Positions 21,499 to 34,514 of a DNA stretch of 64,000 nt are shown here, in pieces (position 1 is the first letter of the stretch; the number at the start of each line of letters is the position of its first letter). The notes beneath the pieces were generated by a model. The model made no database searches. It was not told the DNA's origin and saw only the letters and a list, made by a program, of their open reading frames with translations. The stretch covers positions 44,400 through 108,399 of the forward strand of contig JFHB01000102.1 in the NCBI GenBank assembly GCA_000729835.1, read 5' to 3'. The stretch is from Atkinsonella hypoxylon (taxonomy: Eukaryota; Ascomycota; Sordariomycetes; Hypocreales; Clavicipitaceae). The translations under genes and the position numbers were made by a program.

Positions 21499-21530
21499 TC
21501 CTAACCCTAACCCTAGCCCTAGAGGGTTAG
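21499..21530 (+). repeat. Telomere-like tract in Copia-2 leader, copy 1
   Basis: Three degenerate CCCTAA units followed by TAGAGGGTTAG, which gives a small palindrome (CTAACCCTCTAGGGTTAG form). The same position is occupied in copies C, D and E. Confidence 0.85.
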
Positions 21531-21899
21531 CAAAAGGAGTTAGTTATTAACCCCTTTTTAAAGAGATAATACTTATAATAATTCAACAATAAGTTAAGCA
21601 GTAACGCTACTAAAAGCGCCCTAATTTTCCCTATAAATTTCGCACTAATTCAAAATCTAATTTCTATTCTAAATTGACCTTTAAAAATAGAATATTTCCT
21701 ATAATTTATCTTCCTAATTTTCTTTTAGCATAAGTTTTAAATCTAACAGCAAAGTATAACGTTAATTTTGCTCTCGAAATCTATACTAAATTTAACAACG
21801 AATTCTACGCTAAATTTAACACTAATTACAATATAGATTTCTACTATAAATTCTTTATCGATTCCTCTACTAGATTTACACTATAGATTCTACTATAGA

Positions 21900-22623
21900 G
21901 CTTAAATTAATAGCTTAATACTAACTTTATACAGCAAGAGACTAGAATTACTAGATTTTAGTTATTAAGAAATACGCAACTAACAAAGGAGTCTAGAACT
22001 ACCTAGATCTAGAAAACAACAATAAAGAAGAGCTAACTAAACTATAAGAGCTAATTCTAAAGGATATTAACAAAAAGGTAACTATAGTAAGGGATTTAAG
22101 CAAATATAAATTCTCTCTTCTATAGTTCCTTTATATATAATATTAAATAAAGCTCTAGGACTATTACAACTAGAAGAAAGCTCTTAACAGTATCTAACAA
22201 TAGATAGTTAAAACAGTTAGTAACTATTATAAAACTATTAGCTATAAATACAATATCTCTAGGCAGCTTCTTCTTCTTTAACAATAATTAAAGCTAATAT
22301 CTTAGGACAACAAAAAAGAAGTACTCTCTTAATATAAATTAGTATTAAAGAGTGCCTCTAGAACTAAGATAAAGGAATTTATTATATCCTTTAAGAAAGT
22401 GCTCTTAGAAGTACAGTAAATCGATCTTCTAAATACCTACAATCTTTAGCTAACTTTAGACTTCCTTAACGCTATTTAGCAAATTAACCCTTCCTTTTCG
22501 ACCTACTAGCACAATAGAATTAGAGATAAATCTATCTCTAATAAGCTAAATTAGAAGGAAAACATACTAGATAGCCACTAAGTCGCGAATCTTTTCGAAA
22601 GCTAAATAAAGGCTAACAATAAC
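21900..22623 (+). pseudogene. Copia-2 copy 1 gag (5' part)
   Basis: One plus-strand frame through about 22040-22620, with TAA/TAG at former Gln codons, reading a Lys/Gln/Leu-rich copia gag. It includes a segment ending QINPSFSTY followed by an RDKSISNKL stretch, and is colinear with the gag of copies C, D and E. It is broken at 22623 by the Copia-1 LTR; the sequence expected next (AATAGATCC...) is seen in copy E at about 45284 but not here. The start codon is uncertain. Confidence 0.7.
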
Positions 22624-23318
22624 TATTGAAAATAATAGGGATTACAGGACTAGATATCTAAGAGGGTAGTAGTCTCTTAGATTTAGCACCTGTAATTGCT
22701 CCTAGCAATTATTACGTAGTAGAAGCAGCAGCGGCCTAAATTAAGCTATAGTGTATAGTATAAATTACGTAGAAGGCAATAGATAACTGTAATAGTAGTA
22801 TCTTTATATTAAGAGCACTGTAACGAACTTAGTAAGGGTAGAATCTCGAATCTTTCTAGTCCCTTATAGACCTACTAACTATATTAGCGGGCTGTAGTCG
22901 CTAGAAGGGGCTTATAGGCTACTTTATAATTTCCGCAAAAAGATTTACTATATAAAAACAAAAAAATCGACTTACGGCTATACAAACGAGATGCCTATAT
23001 GCATAATTTAATAAATTCCACTAATAACAAGCAACCCTTATAAGTAACTCTATCTAACAATTATACTATTAGATAGCCCTAATTCTTAGCTTTTAAATAG
23101 TATACTTCTTGAATTTCTACTATTGCTAGTTGTAGAGAAAATCACAGTTAAAGTTAACTATAGGTTAGGTAACTTTGCCTTAGTTGAATCTAGATATTTG
23201 CATCTAGTAACAACAATATCTCTACTAAAAATCAACGTAACAAGACCTAATAAGGGTTACGTAATAGAGCAACTAGTAGGTATAAAAATAGGCTATACAG
23301 GGTAGCTTATTTTTAACA
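22624..23318 (-). repeat. Copia-1 copy A 3' LTR
   Basis: 695 bp, TATTGAAAAT...ATTTTTAACA. On its inner side the minus strand carries the purine tract TCTAGAGGGAG. Confidence 0.92.
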
Positions 23319-23439
23319 CTCCCTCTAGAAATGTGAGAAGTAACTAATTCTATAAGTATAGCTTAGCTCCTTTAAAGGATATCTAAGCTAGAATTAACTA
23401 ACGAAATACAGTACTAATAACAGGATTAAATAACATAAC

Positions 23440-26400
23440 CAATTCTAGCAATTCCAGGGTAGTTATAGTTGAATATAACTAGTTATTGTTGATTGTTTTT
23501 GTTGTTTTTAATTTTTAACTGTTTTTCGTTGCTTTTCGATTTTTCGAGTGTTTTTGTTGCTTTTATAAGCTAGCTAGAAAGCTCTAGTAACTTAATAAAT
23601 TATTAATGCTTTTGAATAGCAAGAGGCTTAGTTAGGCTATCTGCTAGCATCTAATTTATATCAATATAACTAACCTTAGCTATACCTTTACGAATCTTTT
23701 CCCTAATGTAGTTAAACTTTAGAAGGGTGTGCTTAGTTCTACTATACAACGTTAAGTTGTAAGCAGTAACTATAGCGCCTTAATTATTACACCTAATAGG
23801 AATAGAAGGGGTTAAAGGCAGCTTTATCTCCTTAAAAAGGCCGTAGAGCTACTCTAATTCCCTTATAGCTTTAGATAATGTATTAGATTCTGCTTCTAAT
23901 GTGGAAAGAGCAATAGTACTAGCTTTCTTCGATTTCTAGCTAATAGGTCCACTAGCTAGCTTATATAGATAAGTATAGGTTGATTTAGAAGAGGTTTTAT
24001 CACCGGCAAAATCGCTATTGCAATAACTAAGGAGGGTTTTAAGTACTTCTTTGCAACTAATAGAGCTATTAGAAGCTTTAGAAGAAGACCTTATAGGGTG
24101 TAGACTAGAACGCTTATAGATAATAGCAAGGCTTCTAGTACCACTTAAGTACCTTAGAAGGTACTTAGAGGCATTTAGGTGCTCTATATAGGACTTAGCT
24201 AGGAAGGTTAATAGCCACTGAACGGAAAAAGCAATATTAGCCCTAGTTAGCAACATAAGATACATAATAGTACCTATAATGCTCTAATAAAGCTTATAAT
24301 CGGATTTTAAGAGAGGTTTTGTAACTAGTTGCTTTAGAATCCCTAGCTGTATAGGGATAGAAGCTGGCTTAGCATCTAGCATATTAAACCTTTCTAGAGC
24401 TTTAAGGATGTATTAAGATTAGTGGATTTTAATAGACCTTTTAGACCTATTACAGGTGATTTATACACCTAGAAAGAATTCTACTGGTCCTCTATCTTCT
24501 ATTGAATAAGCTTTATTTAATAGCTTCTTTAGCTTGTTAATATAGCTTAGATTTAGACTAATTAGAAGACAGTTATCTACGTAAGTAGCAATATATGTAG
24601 ATGTAGCTGGGTTATAAAAGACTGCTAGGTCTAATATAAGGGGTTTAAATCCGTGCTTTTGAAGTAATTCTGTTAGAATTTGCTGCTATTCTCTAGAACT
24701 TTACTTTAGACTATAGAGGGATTTTTCTAGCTTAATTACTTGCTCCTTAAAAGGCTTGTAATTACAGCTTTTTAGTAGCTTAGCTACTAATAGCGATGCT
24801 TGCTCTGTAAATTCAACGAATCCAGCTAGGATTTCTATATAAATAGCTTCCTTTAGCTTGCTATTTAAAAACGCCCCTATAAAATTGATTTGCTTAACTT
24901 CCTAGTTATTAAAAGCTGCAAGAGCTAATAATATATGCTAGCTAGAAGGAATACTAGTTGCAGTAAAGGTCTCTAGGTAATCTTAACCTTCTATTTATAT
25001 AAATCCCTTAGCAACAAGGCGGGCCTTATATTTAATAGGATTATTTTCTTTATCCTTTTTAAGCCTATAAACAAGCCTATTCTTTAGAACTCTTTAGCCC
25101 TTAGGTACTTAGTCTTTCCCTATAAATTTAAAGGTTCTAGCAGCTAATAGCTGCTTAAATTCGCTATAGGTAGCTTCTATCTAATGCTGCTTAGCAGAGC
25201 TTTTTAGGGCTTACTTCTACGTATTAGGAAGTTTATCCTTGCTATTAGAAATAGCTGCTTTAGTTCTAGCCTTAAAACATAGATCCTTTATTAAGGAAAA
25301 TATATCTCTATCTAGATCTATAGCATTAGCATTAATGGATTTAGCTTCAGCTTCTATAGGTTCTATATTAGCCTGAGGGGCTTCTATAGTTATAGGGGCT
25401 TTAGGGGCCTCTATAGCTTCTATAGGGTTGCTTAGTAGAAGAGCTTAATCTATAGGTTCTAGTGGATGATTCGGCACATCTAGATAACTAGGATATGGAT
25501 ACTTAGGAGTATAATTATCCACTAATTGCTAGTTATCGCTATCTCTCTCTAAAGGATTATTTACTATAGAACCAATAGGAACCTTAGGGATACTCTATAA
25601 AATAGGACCTATTCCTTCTATAATTTTAACGAAGCTAGTCTTTATAATAGCTTGTTTAGAGGGGATGTATATTAAATATACATTAGAACCTAGTGTAGCT
25701 AAAAGTCTACTAGGAATAGTTCTTTTAGCTAGCTTCTGCAACCTAGATTGTTGTTCTAAAGGAATTAGAACTTCGCAATAGGAGCCTATAGCCCTTATTT
25801 TGGTAAAATTAGGCTTATAGGTCTTAGAAGGCTCTAAATTAGCTAGAAATAGCTGTTTAGGACTTAGTAGCTTAGTAGTATTAGCTGTAATATTTACTAA
25901 ATCCACTATAGTAGGAAGAATGTAAGACTAAAGATATAGAGGTAATTGTAACTACTGTAGGGTAGCATACAAACGGTCTAGAAGTACCCTTATAGCTCTC
26001 TCTATTAGCCTATTCTGTTTATAAATATAGGGGCAAGAGGTGCTAAAGCAAATACCCTTAGAAGATAGCTAAGCTTGCAACCTAGTATTAATTTCTATAC
26101 TACTATTAAAATAAAGGTGTTTAGGGTAGCAGTTATACTAGTTCTTTAACTCCTTAAAGAAGCCTTTAATACAGCTATAGAGAGTAAAACCCTCTTTATT
26201 AGCTAGATTAAAAGACTACTTATACTGTAATTTTCTATTAATTAGAAAAAGAACTAAAGACCTTTTGTTGTGTAGTATAGGCTCTATTCTAATGGTATCT
26301 CCCTCTATAATATCTAAACATCTAGGGAGGTCAGGAATAGCACGCTTGCTAGGTCTTTTAACAGCTTTAGCTTAATTGTAAGCTAGGCAGTTAAAATCCT

Positions 26401-27374
26401 TTTCCTTGATTTTTGTAAAATTAGGAATACCTTTAGTAATAGAAGCAGTCTTCTTTAGTAAAGGGAGTTCTATATGCCCTAATCTAACGTGCTAAGTAGC
26501 AGCTAATTCTAGGAGCTTCTTATAGGAAGAAGAAGCAGTAGTAGGAGAATTACTACTAGAATTATTATTAGAGCTAGCTTCCTGTTGCTCCCTATTTTAC
26601 TAGATCTCTTAAGAACTACAGGCCTCGTTTAAGGGATCTAGACAGCTATTTCCTCCAATATCCAGCAACTTAGGATTTAGACCTTCTAAATCCTTATTAT
26701 TAGAAGGAATCTAACTAGGAGCCCGTTTAGGAACTAGGGCTAATAGCTCTATAGCATCGTTATTAGTATTATCTTCTTCTTCTTTAAAATTAGATAATTC
26801 CTCGATTCAGCTATATTCCTTAGGATTAAAACTAGGCTGTTAAGGGATTTAAACCTCTATAGAATAACTAGTATTATAACTGCTATTATACCTATTACTA
26901 GTAAATCCTATATAAGAGAGATTTACGTGGTTTTTACACACTCTAGGGGTCTCTTGCCCCTTAAGCTGTAAGAAGAAACCATGCTTTTTGGGATTTAGAT
27001 GCCTACAGCAGCTTCTATTAGCTAGAAATAGCTGATTTCTAAGGAGAGTACCCCCTATTAAATAGTGCTTTAGACTACTAATTAGGTTAGTATCTAAACC
27101 TAGGCAATATAGAGCATCCTTTAGAGCTAAAGGCCTGTATTTAGCTAGATTTATACTAATTAGTACCTAGAATACAGCAGTTCCCTGTCCTTTAGGATAA
27201 ATAGAACCTCCTCTAGTAGCAATAGGCACGGTTTTACCCTTTTTTATAGGCTTAAAAGTCCTAAAAAATGCCTTATTGTTAACTATATAACAGGTAGAAC
27301 CTATATTGTATAGTGGAGAGTTTTTAATTATTCTATTTAAATAGTTAAAAGAAGGGGTATTATTACTAGTAGTA
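23440..27374 (-). pseudogene. Copia-1 copy A pol (and gag C-terminus)
   Basis: Minus-strand polyprotein remnant in one frame. From high to low coordinates: protease (~27330 downwards), integrase (~26500-25600, including a C-terminal piece still open at 25595-25906), a Ser/Asn-rich linker, reverse transcriptase (~25200-24400) and RNase H (open piece 23936-24265; NSDFAGDK motif near 24010). It is 85-95 % like copy B by eye, differing mostly by C/T and G/A. Stops are at former Gln/Trp codons. The gag part lies on the far side of copy B. Confidence 0.85.
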
Positions 27375-27379
27375 CTAGT

Positions 27380-28075
27380 TGTTAAAAATAAGCTACCCTG
27401 TATAGCCTATTTTTATGCCTACTAGTTGCTCTATCACGTGACCCTTACTAGGTCTTGTTACGTTGATTTTTAGTAGAGATATCGTTGTTACTAGATGCAA
27501 ACATCTAGATTTGACTAGGGCAGAGTTGCCTAACCTATAGTCAACTTTAACTGCGATTTTCTCCACAACTAGCGATAGTAGAAATTCAAGAAGTATACTA
27601 TTCGAAAGCTAAGAATTAGAGCTATCTAATGGTATAATTGTTGGATAGAGTTGCTTATAAGGGTTGCTTGTTATTAGTGGAATTTGTTAAATTGTGCATG
27701 TAGGCGTCTCGTTTGTATAGCTGTAAGTCGATTTTTTTGTTTTTATATAGTAAATCTTTTTGCGGAAATTATAAAGTAGCCTATAAGCCCCTTCTAGCGA
27801 CTATAGCCTGCCGATATAGTCGGTAGGTCTATAAGGGACTAGAAAGATTCGAGATCCTACCCTTACTAACTTATTCGTTACAGCGCTCTCAATATAAAGA
27901 TACCACTATTACAGTTATCTATTGCCTCTACGTAATCTAGTACTATACACTACAGCTTAATTTAGGCTGCTGCTGCTTCCACTACGTGATAATTGCTAGG
28001 AGCAATTACAGGTGTTAAATCTAAGAGACCACTACCCTCTTCTATCTAGTCCTATAATCCCTATAATTTTCAAAA
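27380..28075 (+). repeat. Copia-1 copy B 5' LTR
   Basis: Starts TGTTAAAAAT, ends ATTTTCAAAA (other copies end ATTTTCAATA). A CACGTG box lies at 27435-27440. A perfect hairpin CTAGATG-CAAA-CATCTAG lies at 27491-27508; in the 3' LTR it is broken by transitions. Confidence 0.94.
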
Positions 28076-28089
28076 GGTTATAAGCCCGG
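28076..28089 (+). other. Copia-1 copy B primer-binding site
   Basis: GGTTATAAGCCCGG immediately after the LTR. The complement, CCGGGCTTATAACC, differs from the initiator-methionine tRNA anticodon loop (GGGCTCATAACC) by one C-to-T in a CpA context. This implies a half-tRNA primer. Confidence 0.65.
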
Positions 28090-29026
28090 AAGACCTATCT
28101 GCAAGCTGTTAGCCCGCTGAAAATCTACTATTGTGTACTGTATTACCCACTAGAAGCTATATTAAGACCTACGCTAGCAGCTATTGCTGCCAAAAATTAG
28201 TAGCTTGCTGGAAGCTATTAATACCTGCTGCATATACATCGCTAGCCACTATACTGGTGTTTTCATTCTGCCCACCCTGTGCCTCCTGCACTCTATGCAC
28301 CCTATACATACACACTTTTAAAGCTATTCTTAATAGCTAGGTTCTATTGTCGCGCAACATTAAAATATATACATCTATATACATTATATTTGCACTGTAA
28401 ATCGTTTTATTAGGCACTGCCTAATTAATTATTTCTATCGAGAAATAAGCTTAACGCTGCACTGCATCGCTTGTTGTTGTTATTATATCGTGCACCCTGT
28501 GCACCTCTGTTAGTAGCTATACTACAATTTGTAGTGCACGCCTAACAGCTCTTGTTGCAGATATTCCTGTGTTTTCAGTTGCAGAATTAATTTATATAGT
28601 AATCCCACTAGTCGGGATTTTAAAGTAGGAATTAGCTGGATATCCCTAAATTAGCTGTGCCTAGGTCTCCACTGATTTATTAGAACCTAATTGGAGAAGA
28701 ATCTCCTGAATTTTTTAGCTAAAAATAGCTAGGACCTGTGTTTTGTGCCCCTCACAACCGCTTGTCAATCTGGTCTGCTATACAAATTGTATACGCATAT
28801 AGATCGCAATATAACGCAGCCTTTAGAGCCTGTTATACCTATTACGAAAGAAATTAGAGAAAAATCTTAGTATAATTTCTAAAGATATAGGGCACTTCTA
28901 GGCCTATAGTAGAGCAATCTATTGATATCTAGTAGAGGTTACTACTGTTATTTACTACCTTTTCCACTGTAATTTAGGCTATAATTAGCTATAAAGAGCG
29001 TTAAATTAGCTATTAAAACCCTTAAA
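28090..29026 (+). other. Copia-1 copy B leader
   Basis: Untranslated leader with no convincing gene. A short frame at 28131-28340 is open but has no relation to gag and no counterpart elsewhere. The leader is less RIP-mutated than the coding part. Confidence 0.6.
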
Positions 29027-32000
29027 ATAGCACTAAAAGGAACAGGCAAGGGAAAGAGCATAAGCCCTAAACGGGGTAGTAGTTCTAGTACACTAGCTAC
29101 AGCTGCTACTAGCTTTCCTAGTCCAGTAAGGTCCCCCCCTTAGCTAGTAGATTCCTCTTCTAATAAAGAAGATTATACAGCTGAGAAGGCTCTAAAGGAA
29201 GCTAGATTAGCTTCTAAAAGAGTAGTGTAAGTCTATAATGTGCAAGCTAATCTAAAAGCTTAAATGGATAAGCAACAAGAGACCCTAAATAGATTTATTA
29301 GGCATAGTGAAGCAAAATAAAGCCAAAATAAAGGTAATATAGCTGATTTACTAAGTAAATTAGATACTATAATTACATCTATAGGTAATCTCTCTATAGG
29401 GTCTCCTAAAGCAGATCCTGTTACTTCTAGGACTTCTAAAGTCTCTTTTAAAGCCCCTAAACCTTCTAGTTCTAATAGTGCTACTTTTCTGCCTGCTTTT
29501 AATAAAGGCACTATAAAAGAGCTAAATAAGAAGGTCCACTTAATTCTAGAGGCTGCTAAGCTAAAAGGCCCTAAAAATTTTGAACAGTAGAAGCAAGCTT
29601 TAACTATTCAATTTAGGGCCCTAGGATTCCCTTAATTTATTAATAATCCTAGTATAGCTAGTACGTTAGTAGATTTAGAGCAAGCTATTATCCTTATAAT
29701 TATAAGAGATAGTTGCCAATCTAGACCTTAAGCTGCTATAAGCTAGCATAAGTCCCCTGTAGATGCCTATAACGTTCTAGTTAGGCAGTATTCACAGAGT
29801 GCTAAAATACAACGTAGTACACTATATGCTAGTTATCACAACTTATCGTTTTCGAACTATAAGGGATCTTTAGAGGCCTTTAATGCTGAATTTAATAATT
29901 TACTAGCTAGACTACAGCTCTATAGCGTAGCTATTAATCCTATCGACTAGGTAAATCATTATATTGATGCTTTAAAGAAGACCTTCCCTAGCTGGGCTAA
30001 AAGGCAGCGATATTCTATTAGAGCTGCTAGAGCACAAGGTCTATCTGTAAAAATGCTGAATTTACAGTTCCTTATAGCTAATTTATTAGAAGAACAAAGA
30101 GATAAAAGCTCCTCTATATCTAAAGCTCTTAGTTATAAAGCTTCTAACTCTAATAGTTCTAATAATAATAATAAAGCTAATTAAGGAAAGAATCCTCCTA
30201 ATTAGAAGAAGAATTCCGATTCTAATTCTAATAATTCTAATGCCTCTAAAGATACAGATAAAGCCTCTAAGAATAAGAAGAAGTGGAAGGGCCGAAGAAG
30301 AAGTAACAAAAATTCTAGGAATAAGGATAGAGAAGCTGCTTTTGCTATAGGTTGTTATAACCTATCTACTAGCAACTAGGATACTATAGAATCTAATGAT
30401 TCTAGCAGTTCTAGTAGTAATGATTCTTACGATTTAGATACAGAATCTACTACTAGTGATACTAATACTACTAGTAATAATACCCCTTCTTTTAACTATT
30501 TAAATAGAATAATTAAAAACTCCTTACTATACGATACAGGTTCTACCTGTTATATAGTTAACAATAAGGCATTTTTTAGGACTTTTAAGCCTATAAAAAA
30601 GGGTAAAACCGCGCCTATTGCTACTGGAGGAGGTCCTATTTATCCTAAAGGACAGGGAACTGCTGTATTCCAGGTACTAGTTAGTATAAATCCAGCTAAA
30701 TACAGGCCTTTAGCTCTAAAGGATGCTCTATATTGCCTAGGTTTAGATACTAACCTAATTAGTAGTCTAAAGCACTATTTAACAGGGGGCACTCTCCTTA
30801 GAAATCAGCTATTTCTAGCTAATAGAAGCTGCTGTAGGCTTCTAAATCCCAAAAAGCATGGTTTCTTCTTACAGCTTAAGGGGCAAGAGACCCCTAGAGT
30901 GTGTAAAAACCACGCAAATCTCTCTTATATGGGATTTAGTAGTTATAATAGCAATTATAATACTAGTTATCCTATAGAGGTTTAAATCCCTTAACAGCCT
31001 AGTTTTAATCCAGAGGAATATAGCTAAATCGAGGAATTATCTAACTTTAAAGAAGAAGAAGCAGATAATACTAATAACGATGCTATAGAGCTATTAGCCC
31101 TAGTTCCTAAACGGGCTCTTAGTTAGATTCCTTCTAATAACGGGGATTTAGAAGGTCTAAATCCTAAGTTGCTGGATATTGGAGGAAATAGCCGTCTAGA
31201 TCCCTTAAACGAGGCCCGTGGTTCTCAAGAGATCTAGCAAGATAGGGAGCAACAGGAAGCTAGCTCTAATGATAATTCTAGTAGTAATCCTACTGCTTCT
31301 TCTTCCTATAAGAAGCTCCTAGAATTAGCTGCTACTTAGCACGTTAGATTAGAGCATATAGGACTCCCTTTACTAAAGAAGACTGCTTCTATTACTAAAG
31401 GTATTCCTAATTTTACAAAAATCAAGGAAAAGGATTTTAACTGCCTAGCTTACAACTAAGCTAAAGCTGTTAGAAGACCTAGTAAGCATACTATTCCTAA
31501 CCCCCCTAGATGTTTAGATATTATAGAGGGAGATACCGTTAAGATAGAGCCTATACTGCATAATAAGAGGCCTTTAGTTCTTTTTCTAATTAATAGAAAA
31601 TTACAGTATAAGTAGTCTTTTAATCTAGCTAATAAAGAGGGTTCTACCCTTTATAGCTGTATTAGAAGCTTCTTTAAGGAATTAAAAAACTAGTATAACT
31701 GCTACCCTAAACACCTTTACTTTAATAGTAGTACAGAAATCGATACTAGGTTGCAAGCTTAGCTATCTTCTAAGGGTATTTACTTTAGTACCTCTTGCCC
31801 CTATATTTACGAATAGAATAAGCTAATAGAGAGAGCTATAAGGGTACTTCTAGACTGTTTGCATGCTACTCTACAGTGGTTACAACTACCTCTGTATCTA
31901 TAGTCTTACATCCTTCCTGCTATAGTGGATTTAGTTAATACTACTACGAATAGTACTAAACCACTAAGTCCTAAACAGCTATATTTAGCTAATTTAGAGC

Positions 32001-34365
32001 CTTCTAAGACCTATAAGCTTAATTTTTCTAAAATTAGAGCTATAGGCTCCTATTGCGAAGTTCTAATCCTATTAGAACAGAGATCTAGGTTGCAGAAGCT
32101 AGCTAAAAGAACTATTCCTAGTAGACTTTTAGCTACGCTAGGTTCTAATGTATATCTAATATACATCCCCTCTAAACGAGCTGTTATAAAGACTAGCTTC
32201 GTTAAAATTATAGAAGGAATAGATCTTATTTTATAGGGCATCCCTAAGGTTCCTATTAGTTCTATAGTGGATAATCCTTTAGAGGGAGAAATCAATAACT
32301 AGCAGCAATTAGTGGATAATTATACTCCTAAGTATCCTTATCCTAGTTATCTAGATGTGCTAAATTATCCACTAGAACCTATAGAAAATCAATCTATTCT
32401 ACTAAGCAACCCTATAGAAGCTATAGAGGCCCCTAAAGCCCCTATATCTATAGAAGCCCCTTAGGCTAATATAGAACCTATAGAAGCTGAAGCTAATGCT
32501 AATGCTATAGATTTAGATAGAGACATATTTTCCTTAATTAAGGATCTATGCTTTAAGGCAAGGACTAAAGCAGCTATTACTTCTAATAGTAATAAGAATG
32601 AACTTCCTAATACGTAGAAGTAAGCCCTAAAAAGCTCTGCTAAGCAGCATTAGATAGAAGCTACCTATAGCGAATTTAAGCAGCTATTAGCTGCTGGAAC
32701 CTTTAAATTTATAGGGAAAGACTAAGTACCTAAGGGCTAAAGAGTTCTAAAGAATAGGCTTATCTATAGGCTAAAAAAGGATAAAGAAAATAATCCTATA
32801 AAATATAAGGCCTGCCTTATTGCTAAGGGATTTATATAAATAGAAGGTTAAGATTACCTAGAGACCTTTGCTGCAACTAGTATTCCTCCTAGCTGGCGTA
32901 TATTATTAGCTCTTGCAGCTTTTAATAACTAGGAAGTCAAGCAAATCGACTTTATAGGAGCGTTTTTAAATAGCAAGCTAAAAGAAGCTATTTATATAGA
33001 AATCCTAGATAGATTCGTTGAATTTGCAGAGCAAGCATCGCTATTAGTAGCTAAGCTACTAAAAAGCTGTAATTATAGGCCTTCTAAAGACTAAGTAATT
33101 AAGCTAGAAAAATCCCTCTATAGTTTAAAGCAAAGTCCTAGAGAATAGCAGCAAATTCTAACAGAATTACTTCAAAAGCATGGATTTAAACCTCTTATAT
33201 TAGACCTAGCAGTCTTTTATAACCCAGTTACATCTATATATATTGCTACTTATATAGATAACTGTCTTCTAATTGGGCCTAATTTACAATATATTAATAA
33301 GCTTAAAAAGCTACTAAATTAAGCCTATTTAATAGAAGATAGGGGACCAGTAGAATTCTTTCTAGGTGTGCAAATCACCCGTAATAGGTCTAAAAGGTCT
33401 ATTAAAATCCACTAATCTTAATACATCCTTAAAGCACTAGAAAGATTTAAAATGCTAGATGCTAAGCTAGCTTCTATCCCTATACAGCCGGGAATTCTAA
33501 AGCAACTAGTTATAAAACTTCTCTTAAAATCCGATTATAAGCTTTATTAGAGCATAATAGGCACTATAATGTACCTTATATTGCTAACTAGGGCTGATAT
33601 TGCTTTTTCCGTTTAGTGGCTATTAACTTTTCTAGCTAAGCTCTATATAGAGCACCTAAACGCCTCTAAGCACCTCCTAAGGTACTTAAGTAGTACTAAA
33701 AGCTTTGCTATTATTTATAAGCGTTCTAGTCTACACCCTATAGGGTCTTCTTCTAAAGCTTCTAATAGTTCTATTAGTTATAAAGAAGTACTTAAGACCC
33801 TCCTTAGTTATTGCAATAGCGATTTTGCTGGTGATAAAGTCTCTTCTAAATTAACCTATACTTATCTATATAAGCTAGCTAGTGGACCTATTAGCTAGAA
33901 ATTAAAGAAAGCTAGTACTATTGCTCTTTCCACTTTAGAAGCAGAATCTAATGCATTATCTAAAGCTATTAGGGAATTAGAGTAGCTCTACAGCCTTTTT
34001 AAGGAGATAAAGCTGCCTTTAACCCCTCCTATTCCTATTAGGTGTAATAATTAAGACGCTATAGTTACTGCTTACAACCTAACGTTGCATAGTAGAACTA
34101 AGCACACCCTTTTAAAGTTTAACTACATTAGGGAAAAGATTTATAAAGGTATAGCTAAGGTTAGTTATATTAATACAAATTAGATGCTAGCAGATAGCCT
34201 AACTAAGCCTCTTGCTATTTAAAAGCATTAACAATTTATTAAGTTACTAGAGCTTTCTAGCTAGCTTATAAAAGCAATAAAAATACTTAAAAAATCGAAA
34301 AGCAACAAAAAAACAGTTAAAAATCGAAAACAACAAAAACAATTAACAAAAACTAGTTATATTTA
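29027..34365 (+). pseudogene. Copia-1 copy B gag-pol polyprotein
   Basis: A single frame of ~1780 codons. It starts at ATA (29027, former ATG in AAAATGGCA context). Gag (to ~30440) is Ser/Lys-rich with a conserved capsid core and a basic Lys/Arg/Asn tail (~30160-30330). The protease keeps DTGST at 30533. Integrase ~31330-32240: H-x4-H then Cys, with the last Cys changed to Tyr, and an open C-terminal part at 31925-32236. After an acidic/Pro linker, reverse transcriptase (~32650-33420) has its catalytic box read as YIDN at 33251. RNase H is at ~33580-34250 (NSDFAGDK motif). Stops are TAA/TAG at Gln/Trp codons; no frameshift was found. The gag-protease-integrase-RT-RNase H order identifies Ty1/copia. 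Confidence 0.9.
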
Positions 34366-34499
34366 ACTATAACTACCCTGGAATTGCTGGAATTAGTTAT
34401 GTTATTTAGTCCTGTTATTAGTACTGTATTTCGTTAGTTAATTCTAACTTAGATATCCTTTAAAGGAGCTAAGTTACTTATAGAACTAGTTACTTCTTG

Positions 34500-34514
34500 C
34501 ATTTCTAGAGGGAG
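34500..34514 (+). other. Copia-1 copy B polypurine tract
   Basis: TCTAGAGGGAG directly before the 3' LTR, identical in copy A. Confidence 0.75.

Larger units (their letters stand above)
21118..22623 (+). mobile_element. Copia-2 copy 1, truncated at both ends
   Basis: Begins inside a Copia-2 LTR (last ~77 bp, to 21194), directly next to the telomere repeats. Then comes a methionine-tRNA-type primer site (21195-21207), a long leader with a tandem repeat and a telomere-like tract, and the first part of gag. It is cut at 22623 by Copia-1 copy A. The rest of this element is not found in the window. Confidence 0.85.

Noticed and set aside
23123..23305. Plus-strand frame of 60 codons
   Set aside because: Lies wholly inside the Copia-1 LTR, antisense to it, and is interrupted in other LTR copies.
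28131..28340. 69-codon plus-strand frame, Cys/Tyr-rich
   Set aside because: Within the Copia-1 copy B leader, no relation to gag and no counterpart to compare; chance openness of a less mutated stretch.
29260..29511. Minus-strand frame of 83 codons
   Set aside because: Antisense shadow of Copia-1 copy B gag.
32050..32295. Minus-strand frame of 81 codons
   Set aside because: Antisense shadow of the integrase C-terminal part of copy B.
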